Counted from the first letter of the stretch, positions 8,886 through 18,325 are shown. The stretch is DNA of 64,000 nt from Saprospiraceae bacterium (GCA_020848995.1 JADLHA010000048.1:147085-211084), one strand, 5' to 3'. Numbers and translations are program-made. Notes: generated by a model from the sequence alone, not told the origin.

Positions 8886-10227
8886 CCAATTCCAATTTTT
8901 GCACTTGGATGCCTAGCGTTTGACCTATTGAAAGGCCGGACTCGATGCTGGTTCTGAACTGTGTCGCATTATAGAGGTCGGCCAGTGCCGCTGTGTGAGC
9001 CATTTCAGAAAATGAATCGAAGGATTTTTGTTTGTCGCGCAAATCCTGCCTCATCTCCTGCGTGTAGTCCATAAACGGAACGCGATAACCAAACTCCTCA
9101 CTGAATATAACCGCACAAGCCCCATAGATAAGGGCTCTATCAGAGACAAATTCGGGGACGGGCAGTGCTGAATATTCCGGAACGAAGTAACGGTCGATGT
9201 GCAGTTTGATGTAGGTTGCCGGTCTCAGGAGGTTTGTTTTATATTTGAGGTGCCAAGCAACGATGTTTCCGTCGAATTGTGCGATCGCCAGGCGCAAAAA
9301 TAAGCGACACGCTCTGTCAAGTGATACGTTGTTTTCGCGAAGCAATTGACGCATCAATAAGAAATTGTGCTGAAACGGAGAAGCGTGGTAATCTGCCTCA
9401 GAATCCCAATAGGCAAGTTGCTCTCTTTGCTCCAGGTTCAAGTTCCTGGAAAAATTGTAGACCTCTGTAGCTTCAGCAAAGATGATGGAGTTAGGTGACT
9501 CAGAATATTCGAGTTCAGCTGGTGTCTGAAGCAACGATTCGTTTGCTTGCAAGGCAAGCCTTGCATTGCCCCAGAAGGGCAAAAGTGCTTTAGAAAAATA
9601 ATCCGGCGGGGTCGGTCGCCAAAATCCCGGTTGTTGAGGTGGAGTATAAGGGGGATATCGGTTGAGGAAAGCTTCAGAAAGTCCATCCGTCTTGCTGAAT
9701 TCAATGAGTTTCCATCCTATGGCATTTCCTAATTCCTTTGAGCGGGAAATGACGTCTTCTGTCAAACTAGCCCCTTCAATGAGAATGTATTTGTCTTTGA
9801 GACGAGCAACAGCTTCCAAATTGTCTGTTCCGGCTGGCCCGTAAAGCTCAGATGCCAGCCGGTACATGGCCTGGTTGGCCACGATCACCGGATTGTAACT
9901 CAGGCCCGGATCAGGCTGGGGTAAAGTGGTATTCAAACCCTGAAGGCGTACCTGTGCTGAGACGTGATGGTCGAAGCCAGGTAAAAGGGTTTCGTACAGG
10001 CAAGCAGCCAGGTAGAACATGGCCCTGCTGGCAACGGGGTCACTGTATCCATTGCACTGCGAAGTCAGGGCAAGTGCTAAGGAGGACCAGTCTTCAACCA
10101 AGCTGGCATTTCGCGCATTCAGTGGGAACTTAGGAGCCACATCCCGTTCGGGTGTCGTGCAGGAGAGGGTAGAAAGTAAAAGGGACGCCAATGCGCAGGA
10201 TTTCCAAGAGAATCCAGAGTAGGTCAT
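8878..10227 (-). CDS. Vanadium haloperoxidase/PAP2-fold lipoprotein lacking the vanadate-binding residues
   Basis: 449 residues. N-terminal lipoprotein signal ending LLSTLSC (Cys about 23). The rest is the all-helical vanadium-dependent haloperoxidase (PAP2 superfamily) fold. The first motif is intact (K..TNLLRP, residues 328-336). The second, normally P(S)GH, reads VPEFVSDR (361-364), so the catalytic His is gone; the third, normally R.YGG.H, reads DLYNATQ (417-423), replacing the phosphate-binding Arg by Asp and the vanadate-ligating His by Gln. Family knowledge says those residues are essential, so I infer a non-catalytic, lipid-anchored protein. The frame is otherwise clean. A 16-base palindrome and a second inverted repeat precede it, hinting at tight regulation. 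Confidence 0.75.
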   Translation of the reverse strand: MTYSGFSWKSCALASLLLSTLSCTTPERDVAPKFPLNARNASLVEDWSSLALALTSQCNGYSDPVASRAMFYLAACLYETLLPGFDHHVSAQVRLQGLNTTLPQPDPGLSYNPVIVANQAMYRLASELYGPAGTDNLEAVARLKDKYILIEGASLTEDVISRSKELGNAIGWKLIEFSKTDGLSEAFLNRYPPYTPPQQPGFWRPTPPDYFSKALLPFWGNARLALQANESLLQTPAELEYSESPNSIIFAEATEVYNFSRNLNLEQREQLAYWDSEADYHASPFQHNFLLMRQLLRENNVSLDRACRLFLRLAIAQFDGNIVAWHLKYKTNLLRPATYIKLHIDRYFVPEYSALPVPEFVSDRALIYGACAVIFSEEFGYRVPFMDYTQEMRQDLRDKQKSFDSFSEMAHTAALADLYNATQFRTSIESGLSIGQTLGIQVQKLELEK

Positions 10228-10247
10228 ATTCAGAGGTTTTAATTTGA

Positions 10248-10263
10248 GAACGGAATTCCGTTC
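10248..10263. repeat. 16-base perfect palindrome in the leader of the haloperoxidase-like gene
   Basis: GAACGGAATTCCGTTC is its own reverse complement. It lies between the -7 element (10268-10275) and the start codon (10227), so it would be in the 5' leader or overlap the transcript start: an operator or RNA hairpin. Confidence 0.6.
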
Positions 10264-10267
10264 CCGG

Positions 10268-10298
10268 CAAATATATTACACAATTATTTAATGTGTAA
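10268..10298 (-). promoter_or_regulatory. -7 element TATATTTG with adjoining inverted repeat
   Basis: On the minus strand TATATTTG (10268-10275) matches TAnnTTTG. Immediately upstream, TTACACA (10276-10282) and TGTGTAA (10292-10298) form an inverted repeat with 7-base arms and a 9-base centre, covering the promoter spacer where a repressor would act. The region is very AT-rich. Confidence 0.45.
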
Positions 10299-10339
10299 CC
10301 CTATGCTAAATAATTAATTATTATATATAAATCGCTTCT

Positions 10340-11779
10340 TTATTCGTTCCTGATCGCCAGCAACTTATCCATGACCTCGCCCAATTGTTCGGCACCAATT
10401 TTTTTAGTTAAAATTTTCTTTTCTGCGTCCAGAATGTAGATCTGGGGTGTCGTTTTGAGGTCGTATATCAACTTGAACCTGGAGTTATGGCTTGGATCGT
10501 ATAGATTGACGAAGCTGTGCATATCCAAAAGCTTAACCTGTTCCAAACAAAGATTTTTGGCTTCGGAACCAAGTTGTGTACATACGGTGACAACCTCTAC
10601 TCCTTTGTCCTTGTACTTATGCTGAAAGGCCTTCACCGTAGGCAAGGATTTTTTGCAATGGCCGCAGTCGGGCGCCCAGAAAATCAATACGGTATAGGAG
10701 CTGGAAATCCCATGTAAGTTTACGGGGGTGGAATCATCCAGCCGAAAGACCCGGATGTCCGGGGCTGTTTTGTCAATCAGCAGGGGTTTAAGCGCTTTTG
10801 CATCTTTGAGCATTTTGCTGAGTTGCTCGGAGTCAATCCATGGCGCGAGCCCTTTTTCGTAATAATTTTCAACCAGGTGAACGTAAACGGCATCCATTCC
10901 AACATAACGCGAAGCTGCGTAACTGTTCAGGTAATGAGAAAGGACAAACTTGAGGCTTTCGGATCCTGCAGGAAGTCGATTCAGCACTTCGTCCAGCGAG
11001 GCAGAAATGGAGTCTGGATGTTGAACAGTCAGATTTTGAATGTAACGATCGATTCTCTGAAAAAACAAGGGCAGCCTGACGATCCGGTCATCCTTAAAAT
11101 CAGCTTCATCAAAGTAATGTGCTTTGTAATAATTAAAGGCACGGGACTCGCGCTCCCCTTCGGGCAAAGCGCTGAAATCAGGCAGAGACACATCCCGGCT
11201 CCACTTTATGATCAAACTCAGCAGCGAATTCGGATTGGCTTTGATGATTTTTTGTTGGTTCAGGCGAACCCCTTCGTCGAGTTCATCCAATTGCTCTTGA
11301 ATGAGCGCATGAGATTTTTGTTTGGATGAGTCGCGAAGACTTGAAGACAGTGAATCTGCCATCTTCCGTTGTTCAGTGAGGAAATCTATGTAAGCATTGA
11401 ATTCAATGTTCAACTTACTTCCGCTAAAGTGCAATTTTTCATTGAGTGCGGAAAAGTCGGTTTCCACACTGAACTTCTGGCGATCTTCGTCGATCAAAAG
11501 CTGAAAAAAATTGTGGTCTGGTTTGGTGACTACCAAATACATTCCTGGCGGCAAGGATGTATCCTGTTTAAAAATAAAGCCGCCGTTTTTCTGGCGGTAA
11601 GCGGTATCCTTAATGTATTGCTTATCTCCGAAATAGTATCCCAGAAGCAGGGTGTCGTTTTCATAACCGTTGATCTTAACGGATATGCGATACTCCTGGG
11701 CAGTCCCGGAGGCAATGGCAAACAGGAAGGCCAAAAAGAGACCGGACAGCAGCGCTTGAGGGTTAATCAGTGGTTTCAT
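10340..11779 (-). CDS. TlpA-like periplasmic thiol-disulfide protein
   Basis: 479 residues with an N-terminal signal peptide (cleavage near GTAQEY, about residue 28), an N-terminal beta-rich domain resembling DUF4369 (about 30-130), a helical middle, and a C-terminal thioredoxin domain of the TlpA/ResA type (about 335-479). The active site is FWAPDCGHCKKS, with the CGHC pair at 372-375, and the cis-proline loop is KTTPQIYIL. Such proteins reduce disulfides in the periplasm, for example during cytochrome c maturation, or have uptake-linked roles in Bacteroidota. It stands 112 bases upstream of the haloperoxidase-like gene on the same strand, separated by operator-like repeats, so the two may be separately controlled. 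Confidence 0.85.
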   Translation of the reverse strand: MKPLINPQALLSGLFLAFLFAIASGTAQEYRISVKINGYENDTLLLGYYFGDKQYIKDTAYRQKNGGFIFKQDTSLPPGMYLVVTKPDHNFFQLLIDEDRQKFSVETDFSALNEKLHFSGSKLNIEFNAYIDFLTEQRKMADSLSSSLRDSSKQKSHALIQEQLDELDEGVRLNQQKIIKANPNSLLSLIIKWSRDVSLPDFSALPEGERESRAFNYYKAHYFDEADFKDDRIVRLPLFFQRIDRYIQNLTVQHPDSISASLDEVLNRLPAGSESLKFVLSHYLNSYAASRYVGMDAVYVHLVENYYEKGLAPWIDSEQLSKMLKDAKALKPLLIDKTAPDIRVFRLDDSTPVNLHGISSSYTVLIFWAPDCGHCKKSLPTVKAFQHKYKDKGVEVVTVCTQLGSEAKNLCLEQVKLLDMHSFVNLYDPSHNSRFKLIYDLKTTPQIYILDAEKKILTKKIGAEQLGEVMDKLLAIRNE

Positions 11780-12116
11780 CAGGTTCTAAATGCATGAATG
11801 CATAAAATTATTGCTCCTGGCCAAGGTTGCCGTTGGCTTAAGGGCAGATAACATTCTTTTAACCAAACTTTGGGATGACTACCCAGCCGCTACAGAGCCC
11901 TGAAACAGGCGGAATGGCCGTTCGAAGGCAGCGCTTTTGCCTATACCGATCACAGAATATTGGAAATCAACGGGTAAGATGTTGTCCTGCCAACCCTTTT
12001 TCGAGGGATCCGGCGAGTCTGGTCGGAGGACCCTCTTCACTTCGGCCACCTAGATAAAAAATCCATTCAGAAAGCATTTTGGTCTGTCGGTTGGGCCATA
12101 CCAGCCAACGGCTCAT
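11780..12116. other. Intergenic region between glycosyltransferase and TlpA-like gene
   Basis: 337 bases with no convincing gene. A 60-codon rightward frame (11875-12057) has no recognisable features. The only pattern I see is ATGCAT-GA-ATGCAT at 11790-11803, eleven bases upstream of the TlpA-like start on the minus strand, which may be a regulatory site. No tRNA-like fold was found. Confidence 0.4.
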
Positions 12117-13301
12117 TCAACGGCATATATCGCGGTACAAGGCAGCCCATTCCTCTCCGATCGCCTGCTCGCTGAACAACAGTGACGCCTCCTCAGCGAT
12201 TGCGCGACGGTCAAACAAAATCTGCCCCTTTGCACAATCCGCCATAGCCTTTGCCAGCGCGCCAACATCATTAACTCCTACGATGAATCCATTTCCGGTA
12301 TGGATGACCTCCCCGATTCCACCGACCCCAGAGCTCAACACAGGTGTGCCGCAGCATAAAGATTCGGCTATGACACATGGCATATTTTCTCTGTTGGAGA
12401 ACAACACAAAGAGGTTTGCATTGCAATAGAACCTGGCGAGGGAGGGGCCGGTAAGCTTTCCGATCAAATGGATCTTTTCCTTAGCTGAACTCTCCAAAAT
12501 CTTTTGGCGCACCAATGTTTCATCTCTTCCGTAGCCTACTAAGTGAAGCTCCATATTCGAGACTCGTTCGGATGCAATGGTAAAGGCTTCAATGAGTCCG
12601 GTAATGTTTTTGTGGTCGTTTTTAAATTCTGAAACGTGCAGTACAATATATTTCTCTGTGGATGGTTGAACGTCAGCATACGGATGGAAGATCGAGGTGT
12701 CAACACAATTGAAAATACGCTTATAGTTACTGTGTTTAAGTCCATTTTGCTGCATGGACCTCCCAAGATCTTTAGAAACTGTGATCACGGCAGTTGCGAA
12801 TCGCAAAATCAATTTGGTCAGCAAGAGGCCAATGCGGTCTGACCATCTGTGCATTTTTGAGAGAAAGCGCGTATTGTGTTCGATTACGACGAATGGAATT
12901 CCCCCAAACAGACGTAAAACAAACGCGAGCAAGGCGCTTCGCAACAATACGTGTACGACGATCATGCAGGGGCGGCCCTTCCTCCAGATGACTTTTAACG
13001 CATAGATGCACGAAAGCAGTAAATACAACTTCAACTTTAGAATGCGGTCAAACAATTTAAAGCCGGAAAGATGCTTGCGGTAGCATATTCTGAGTGTTAA
13101 AACGGGTAAGTTCTTATCACCTTGTTCCCATTTCGCTTTCCAGAGCTTGATTCCACGCATAGGCTCTGATCGCAGATAAATCACTACTGCGGGAATTTTG
13201 CGATGTGCGCAGTCGATGTGGCGTTTGATAAAAATGCCGTCCAAAGGATCGCTCTCATGGGGATACCATTTAGGGAGATGCAATACATAGGGCTCATGCA
13301 T
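12117..13301 (-). CDS. Family 4 glycosyltransferase
   Basis: 394 residues, GT-B fold retaining glycosyltransferase. N-terminal acceptor half (about 1-190) contains the opening LPKWYPHESDPLDGIFIKRH typical of bacterial GT4 enzymes; the C-terminal donor half (about 200-394) has LHVSEF, LHLVGYG, and the nucleotide-sugar-binding E-x7-E motif in ENMPCVIAESLCCGTPVLSS, followed by GVGGIGEVI. It probably adds a sugar to a surface polysaccharide or lipid; donor and acceptor cannot be read from sequence. The ATG overlaps the pyrB stop codon (TGATG), so it is translationally coupled to pyrB and is the last gene of the argS-glnS-pyrR-pyrB operon. No other polysaccharide genes are nearby. Confidence 0.88.
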   Translation of the reverse strand: MHEPYVLHLPKWYPHESDPLDGIFIKRHIDCAHRKIPAVVIYLRSEPMRGIKLWKAKWEQGDKNLPVLTLRICYRKHLSGFKLFDRILKLKLYLLLSCIYALKVIWRKGRPCMIVVHVLLRSALLAFVLRLFGGIPFVVIEHNTRFLSKMHRWSDRIGLLLTKLILRFATAVITVSKDLGRSMQQNGLKHSNYKRIFNCVDTSIFHPYADVQPSTEKYIVLHVSEFKNDHKNITGLIEAFTIASERVSNMELHLVGYGRDETLVRQKILESSAKEKIHLIGKLTGPSLARFYCNANLFVLFSNRENMPCVIAESLCCGTPVLSSGVGGIGEVIHTGNGFIVGVNDVGALAKAMADCAKGQILFDRRAIAEEASLLFSEQAIGEEWAALYRDICR

Positions 13302-14245
13302 CAGTTTACTGAACTGGAACGCGAATTAGCCAAAAGGTATAATACGGCCATGCGAACGGCAACGCCGTTTTCGACCTGATCAAGGATAATTGAGTATTTC
13401 GAATCGGCAGCGTCCGAATGAAGTTCAACTCCACGGTTAATGGGCCCTGGATGCATCAGCACCAGTTCCTTTCCAATGGCGTCAAGGCGCCTTCGGTCTA
13501 TTCCAAAAAATTGCGAGTATTCCCGTATTGATGGAAAATATTGCAGTTCCATGCGTTCTGATTGGATGCGCAAAACGTTTACAACATCGGCCCAGCGCAG
13601 GGCTTCGTCGAGGTTGTACATGGTTTCAACGCCTAATGAGGCAATGTGTTTGGGGATGATGGTCGGAGGCCCGCAGACCCGGAGCGTCGCTCCCATTTTT
13701 TTCAAACACAGCAAGTTGGAAAGCGCTACCCTACTGTGCAAAATATCGCCAACGAGTAAAACTTTAACGCCCTTGATTTTTCCCATGGCCTCTTCGATAG
13801 AGAAGGCATCGAGGAGAGCTTGGGTTGGGTGCTCGTGTGTGCCATCTCCCGCATTGATCACAGAAGCCGGGACCTTTGAAGCCAGAAACTGGGCTGCTCC
13901 AACCTGTGGATGGCGCACAACGATCATGTCGACTTTCATGGCGAGGATGTTCTGAACGGTATCCAGCAACGTTTCTCCCTTGGATACTGAAGACCCACTT
14001 GCAGAAAAATTGATTACATCAGCCGACAATCTCTTTTCTGCAAGCTCAAATGACATCCGGGTTCGAGTGGAATTCTCAAAGAACAAGTTTGCAACCGTGA
14101 TATCTCTCAGGCTAGGCACCTTTTTAATCGGACGTTGGAGTACTTCCTTGAATTGGAGGGCAACGTCTAAAATGAGCCGGATATCGTCAACCTGAAGGTC
14201 TTTGATTCCTGTGAGGTGTCTGAAATTAAGATGTGGCTCGGACAT
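13301..14245 (-). CDS. pyrB: Aspartate carbamoyltransferase, catalytic chain
   Basis: 314 residues; condenses carbamoyl phosphate with aspartate, the committed step of pyrimidine synthesis in the cytosol. Carbamoyl-phosphate-binding motif FFENSTRTRMSFELA at about 54-68, the HPTQALLDAF block in the middle and the VMHPGPINRGVEL block near the C-terminus are all intact. It lies nine bases after pyrR. No regulatory chain gene pyrI is present, so it is likely the unregulated trimeric type controlled at gene level through PyrR, as in Bacillus. The 3' end overlaps the start of the glycosyltransferase gene. Confidence 0.96.
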   Translation of the reverse strand: MSEPHLNFRHLTGIKDLQVDDIRLILDVALQFKEVLQRPIKKVPSLRDITVANLFFENSTRTRMSFELAEKRLSADVINFSASGSSVSKGETLLDTVQNILAMKVDMIVVRHPQVGAAQFLASKVPASVINAGDGTHEHPTQALLDAFSIEEAMGKIKGVKVLLVGDILHSRVALSNLLCLKKMGATLRVCGPPTIIPKHIASLGVETMYNLDEALRWADVVNVLRIQSERMELQYFPSIREYSQFFGIDRRRLDAIGKELVLMHPGPINRGVELHSDAADSKYSIILDQVENGVAVRMAVLYLLANSRSSSVN

Positions 14246-14254
14246 AAATCAATA

Positions 14255-14809
14255 CTATATTGTTGGTGCTTCGTAAAACAATACTTTGTCCATACCACCC
14301 TCTTCAGCCAGATCAACTTTTACATAAGATTCGTCAACCGCATCAACACATACGCCGAAGTAGTCCGCCTGGATGGGGAGCTGACGATTGAATCTTCGAT
14401 CGACCAACACAAGCAATTCAATGCTGTCGGGACGCCCATAATTTTGTAGTTCCAGCAATGCGGCCTGAATGGTTCTTCCGGTATAGAGCACGTCGTCAAC
14501 AAGGAGAACATTTTTGTGGTCGATCAGAAAATTGATATCTGTTGGGTGTGCTGAAGGTAGTTTCTTGCTGAGGCGAAAATCATCGCGTGAAAAAGTGATG
14601 TCAAGCTTGCCAAAGGGCATTTGGAAGCCATGTTTGAGTTCAATCAACCGCTTATGAATTCTCCCAGCAAGAATAGCTCCCTTGTGCTGAATGCCAATCA
14701 TGCAGGTATCGGTTGATTGGCCATGCCTTTCCAGTATTTGGTGGCAAAGCCGATCAATTACCAGATTAAATTGACGTTCCGACAACAGGGTTTTATATTT
14801 TTTGCGCAT
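14255..14809 (-). CDS. pyrR: PyrR-type pyrimidine regulator / uracil phosphoribosyltransferase
   Basis: 184 residues of the type I phosphoribosyltransferase fold. The PRPP-binding signature VLLVDDVLYTGRTIQAAL sits at about 101-118, and the flexible-loop and hood segments (SRDDFRL, VLVDRRFNRQLPI) match PyrR. In Bacillus PyrR binds uridine nucleotides and pyr mRNA leaders to cause attenuation and also makes UMP from uracil. Here it is just upstream of pyrB in the same operon, fitting a regulatory link, but I see no attenuator-like leader at pyrB (the gap is nine bases), so the enzyme function or a distant target is more likely. Three bases separate it from glnS. Confidence 0.92.
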   Translation of the reverse strand: MRKKYKTLLSERQFNLVIDRLCHQILERHGQSTDTCMIGIQHKGAILAGRIHKRLIELKHGFQMPFGKLDITFSRDDFRLSKKLPSAHPTDINFLIDHKNVLLVDDVLYTGRTIQAALLELQNYGRPDSIELLVLVDRRFNRQLPIQADYFGVCVDAVDESYVKVDLAEEGGMDKVLFYEAPTI

Positions 14810-14812
14810 CGA

Positions 14813-16483
14813 CTAATCGGTCTTCTGTTTTGATTTGGCCCATCCGTCTTTCAAGGTAACTGTTCGGTTAAAAACAGGTACTCCACTCTTGGAATCGGGA
14901 TCTGATTTGAAATAACCCAGGCGCACAAATTGGTAGTGTTGATCCGGTTCTGGTTGCATAAGGGATGCTTCAGCCTTTGCATATTTCTCAATTTTCAATG
15001 AATCCGGGTTGATGAATTGCATAAAATCATCTTTACTGTTAGGATCCTCTACGCTAAACAACCGGTCATAAAGTCTGAGCTCGACATCCACGCTGGTAGA
15101 GGCCTCCACCCAATGAATTGTGGATTTCACCTTAATTCCCGAATGGTCACTGCCACTGCGGCTTTCCGGGATATGAGAACATTGCAGTTCAACAATGTGC
15201 CCTTGAGTATCTTTGACGACTTTATTGCAGATGATGATGTAGGCACCTTTGAGTCGAACCATACCGCCAGGCTTTAGTCTGAAAAAGTTGGATGGGGCAT
15301 TCTCCATAAAGTCTTCCCGTTCGATGTACAAATTGCGACTAAAATTTACTGAGCGAGACCCACTGCTTTCATCTTCCGGATTATTTTCAATTTCAACTTG
15401 TTCACCTTCTTGATTGTAATCCGTTAACGTGAGACGCAACGGATCTTTTACGACCATCTTTCTGAGGGCTATTTTGTTAAGGTCTTCACGCACTGAATGC
15501 TCGAGCAGTGATAAATCAATAACATTGTCTCTTTTGGCAACCCCAACTAAACTGGCAAAGTTTCTGATCGATGCCGGCGTATATCCTTTCCGTCTAAATG
15601 CTGCAATGGTCGGCATCCGCGGGTCATCCCATCCTTCAACAAGTCCCTCGTTTACAATTTTGAGCAACTTGCGTTTGGACATTACTGTATAACTCAGATT
15701 CAACCGGGCGAATTCATACTGTTGTGATGGGAAAATGCCCAATTCACGGATGAACCAATTGTAAAGCGGTTTGTGATTTTCAAACTCAAGGGTGCAAATG
15801 GAGTGGGTTATTCCCTCAATGGAATCACATTGGCCGTGAGCAAAATCGTACATTGGATAAATGCACCACTTGTTTCCTGTGCGGTGGTGCTCTTTGTACA
15901 GGATCCGGTAGAGCACGGGATCGCGGAGGTGCATGTTCGGCGAAGTCATATCGATTTTTGCGCGGAGGACCCTGCTGCCTTCAGGAAATTCGCCTGCGCG
16001 CATGCGCAAAAACAGTTGCCGGTTCTCCTCGGGTGGACGATTGCGATAAGGACTTTCAATTCCTGATTCCGTTGGCCCCTTTTTTAAGGAAGCTATATCT
16101 TCCGAAGAGCTGTCATCAACATAGGCTTTCCCGGAATCTATGAGCTGCAAAGCAAATTGAAAGAGGCGTTCAAAATAATCAGAAGCAAAATATTCCCGGT
16201 CATCCCAATCAAATCCCAGCCACCGGATGTCGGTTTTGATCGCCTCTACGTACTCGGTGTCCTCCGTCACCGGGTTGGTATCATCAAACCTGAGGTTGGC
16301 CTTTCCCTTATATTTAACAGCCAGTCCAAAATTCAGGCAGATGGATTTTGCGTGACCAATATGGAGGTAACCGTTGGGCTCTGGAGGAAAACGCGTATGC
16401 ACCCTGCCACCATGTTTCCCATTCCGGATATCTTCTTCGATGATCTCCTCTATAAAATTGAGCGTTTTTTTTGAGTCTTCCAT
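14813..16483 (-). CDS. glnS: Glutaminyl-tRNA synthetase
   Basis: 556 residues; class I synthetase charging tRNA-Gln in the cytosol. Rossmann-domain HIGH motif in [15 protein letters not shown] (about 32-46) and the KMSKS-like loop as VMSKRKL (about 265-271), followed by the two beta-barrel anticodon-binding domains (about 340-545). The FDDTNP and [16 protein letters not shown] stretches separate it from GltX. Its presence means this organism charges Gln directly rather than relying on GatCAB transamidation for that tRNA. It is ten bases after argS and three before pyrR, in one operon. Confidence 0.96.
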   Translation of the reverse strand: MEDSKKTLNFIEEIIEEDIRNGKHGGRVHTRFPPEPNGYLHIGHAKSICLNFGLAVKYKGKANLRFDDTNPVTEDTEYVEAIKTDIRWLGFDWDDREYFASDYFERLFQFALQLIDSGKAYVDDSSSEDIASLKKGPTESGIESPYRNRPPEENRQLFLRMRAGEFPEGSRVLRAKIDMTSPNMHLRDPVLYRILYKEHHRTGNKWCIYPMYDFAHGQCDSIEGITHSICTLEFENHKPLYNWFIRELGIFPSQQYEFARLNLSYTVMSKRKLLKIVNEGLVEGWDDPRMPTIAAFRRKGYTPASIRNFASLVGVAKRDNVIDLSLLEHSVREDLNKIALRKMVVKDPLRLTLTDYNQEGEQVEIENNPEDESSGSRSVNFSRNLYIEREDFMENAPSNFFRLKPGGMVRLKGAYIIICNKVVKDTQGHIVELQCSHIPESRSGSDHSGIKVKSTIHWVEASTSVDVELRLYDRLFSVEDPNSKDDFMQFINPDSLKIEKYAKAEASLMQPEPDQHYQFVRLGYFKSDPDSKSGVPVFNRTVTLKDGWAKSKQKTD

Positions 16484-16492
16484 GAAAAATAA

Positions 16493-18325
16493 TTACATCC
16501 GATCGGGCATATCGATACCGAGACACTCCATACCATGTTTTAGCGTTTCTGCAATGCAACGGCAGAGTTCTATACGGAAAACAATGATTGACGGTGATTC
16601 TGCACTCAATATGCTGTGATCGTGATAGTAGCGATGGAATTGTTTGGCTAGGCTGTAAAGGTAATTGGCAAGATTGGAGGGGTCAAGATCATCCGATGAA
16701 GTCCGGATGACTTCTCCGTATGACATGAGTGACTGAATCAGATTGCGCTCTGGACGCAAAAGGGCTATTGCTTCTGGTTCAGGTGGTGTCATTTCCCTGC
16801 CCTTCCTCAGTATGGATTGTATTCGGACATACGCATTGACAATATAAGGCCCTGTATGCCCCTGCATGTCGACCGATTCCTTAGGATCAAACAGCATGCG
16901 CTTTTTGGGATGCACCTTGAGGATAAAGTACTTCAATGCTGCTTTTCCAATGAGTTGGCAAATGCGTTCTTGTTCCTCGTCTGATAACATTGCGAGTTCA
17001 CCACGTTCTGCAGCAGAATTACGCGCTTCATCAACAACGGATTCAACCAGGTCGTCTGCATCCACGACATTTCCTTCACGGGATTTCATGCGGCCTTCTG
17101 GGAGATCGACCATACCATATGACAGGTGGTGCAGTTGATCTGCATAGGGTTCTTTCAGAAGCCGGAGCGTCTCGAACAAGACTTTGAAATGGTAGTCCTG
17201 TTCGTCACCTACTACATAAATATAGCGATCTGCCTGATGCCTGCGATGACGTTCCCGGGCAGTGCCAAGATCCTGCGTGATATAAAGGCTGGTGCCATCA
17301 TTGCGCATGATTATCTTTTTGTCCAGCCCTGACGCTGTCAAATCGATCCAAACAGCACCGGATTTATCTTTTTCAAAGATTCCACGTGACAGGCCATCAA
17401 CGACGATGCCTTTCCCCAGAAGGTAGGTTTCCGACTCGTAGTCTGTATGATCAAAACGGACGTTCAATTTCTCATAAGTCTGGCGAAAGCCGTCGTAAAC
17501 CCATTGGTTCATCATAGACCAAAGTGCAATCACTTCGGGATCCCCGGATTCCCATTGGAGCAGAAGCTGCCTTACTTCCCTGCCCAGGATGCTATGTTCA
17601 TTGAAATATTCATTCTTAAATTTTGAGAAAAATTCCTCTGGAGACCTTGAAGAGCCCCGCTCCAAGTACATGCTTTGGGCCAACTCGGATTGTGTCCAAA
17701 TGTCGTATTCCTCTTTGAACCTGGCTTCAAAGAGAACATAGTAATCGCCAACAAAATGGTCGGATTTGATTCCTGTGGATTGAGGGGTTTTGCCTGAGCC
17801 CCATTTTTTCCACGCGAGCATGCTCTTGCAGATGGCTACACCACGGTCATTGATCACCTGAGCCGTTTGAGAAACATAGCCGGCGGCATGGGTAATCTTA
17901 TATACCGACCAGCCAAGCAGGATGTTTCGGATATGCCCGAGGTGGAGGGGTTTATTGGTGTTTGGGCTACAGTATTCGATGAGGACCTTTCCTTTGGGCA
18001 AATTAGGCTTGATGCGCTCTGAAACGGGCATGCCTTTCAATTGAGCGAACTGTTCCAGCCAGTGCTGGTCGGGTAACGAAAAATTAAAATACCCTTTGAC
18101 GACGTTAAAACTGACAATAGCCCCGTTTTCTTTGAGTGCAGATCCCAGTCGATGCCCGAGCACTTCGGGGGAAATGCCGAGTTTTTTAACCCAGGGAAAT
18201 AAAATGAGCGTATAGTCTTCCTGAAATTGCGGGTTACAGACCTGAAGGATCAGATCGTCGTTTTCCGTTGCAATGCCAAAAAGATCCCTAAATGCATCCT
18301 GAAAGCGCGTCGTAAAAGCAGCCAT
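16493..18325 (-). CDS. argS: Arginyl-tRNA synthetase
   Basis: 610 residues; class I synthetase for tRNA-Arg. N-terminal tRNA-binding Add-1 domain (about 1-110), then the catalytic domain with the HIGH-type motif as NTNKPLHLGHIRN (about 125-137), the KMSK-equivalent loop as GRMKSREGNVVDADDLV (about 395-410) and the DALR C-terminal helical domain (about 480-610), ending GIDMPDRM. A -7 promoter element TAATTTTG (minus strand, 18334-18341) lies eight bases before the ATG, so the gene probably has its own promoter within the larger rsmD-argS-glnS-pyrR-pyrB operon and a very short leader. Confidence 0.96.
   Translation of the reverse strand: MAAFTTRFQDAFRDLFGIATENDDLILQVCNPQFQEDYTLILFPWVKKLGISPEVLGHRLGSALKENGAIVSFNVVKGYFNFSLPDQHWLEQFAQLKGMPVSERIKPNLPKGKVLIEYCSPNTNKPLHLGHIRNILLGWSVYKITHAAGYVSQTAQVINDRGVAICKSMLAWKKWGSGKTPQSTGIKSDHFVGDYYVLFEARFKEEYDIWTQSELAQSMYLERGSSRSPEEFFSKFKNEYFNEHSILGREVRQLLLQWESGDPEVIALWSMMNQWVYDGFRQTYEKLNVRFDHTDYESETYLLGKGIVVDGLSRGIFEKDKSGAVWIDLTASGLDKKIIMRNDGTSLYITQDLGTARERHRRHQADRYIYVVGDEQDYHFKVLFETLRLLKEPYADQLHHLSYGMVDLPEGRMKSREGNVVDADDLVESVVDEARNSAAERGELAMLSDEEQERICQLIGKAALKYFILKVHPKKRMLFDPKESVDMQGHTGPYIVNAYVRIQSILRKGREMTPPEPEAIALLRPERNLIQSLMSYGEVIRTSSDDLDPSNLANYLYSLAKQFHRYYHDHSILSAESPSIIVFRIELCRCIAETLKHGMECLGIDMPDRM

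Noticed and set aside
10823..11329. 168-codon rightward open frame
   Set aside because: It is fully antisense to the TlpA-like gene, which has clear domain motifs; the frame is a shadow.
11875..12057. 60-codon frame in the TlpA/GT4 gap
   Set aside because: Composition (Arg, Pro, Cys) looks random and there is no family match; not called as a gene.
13440..13955. 171-codon rightward open frame
   Set aside because: Antisense to pyrB and rich in Ser/Thr/Pro as expected of a shadow.
14246..14254. PyrR attenuator before pyrB
   Set aside because: The gap is only nine bases, too short for an antiterminator/terminator pair.
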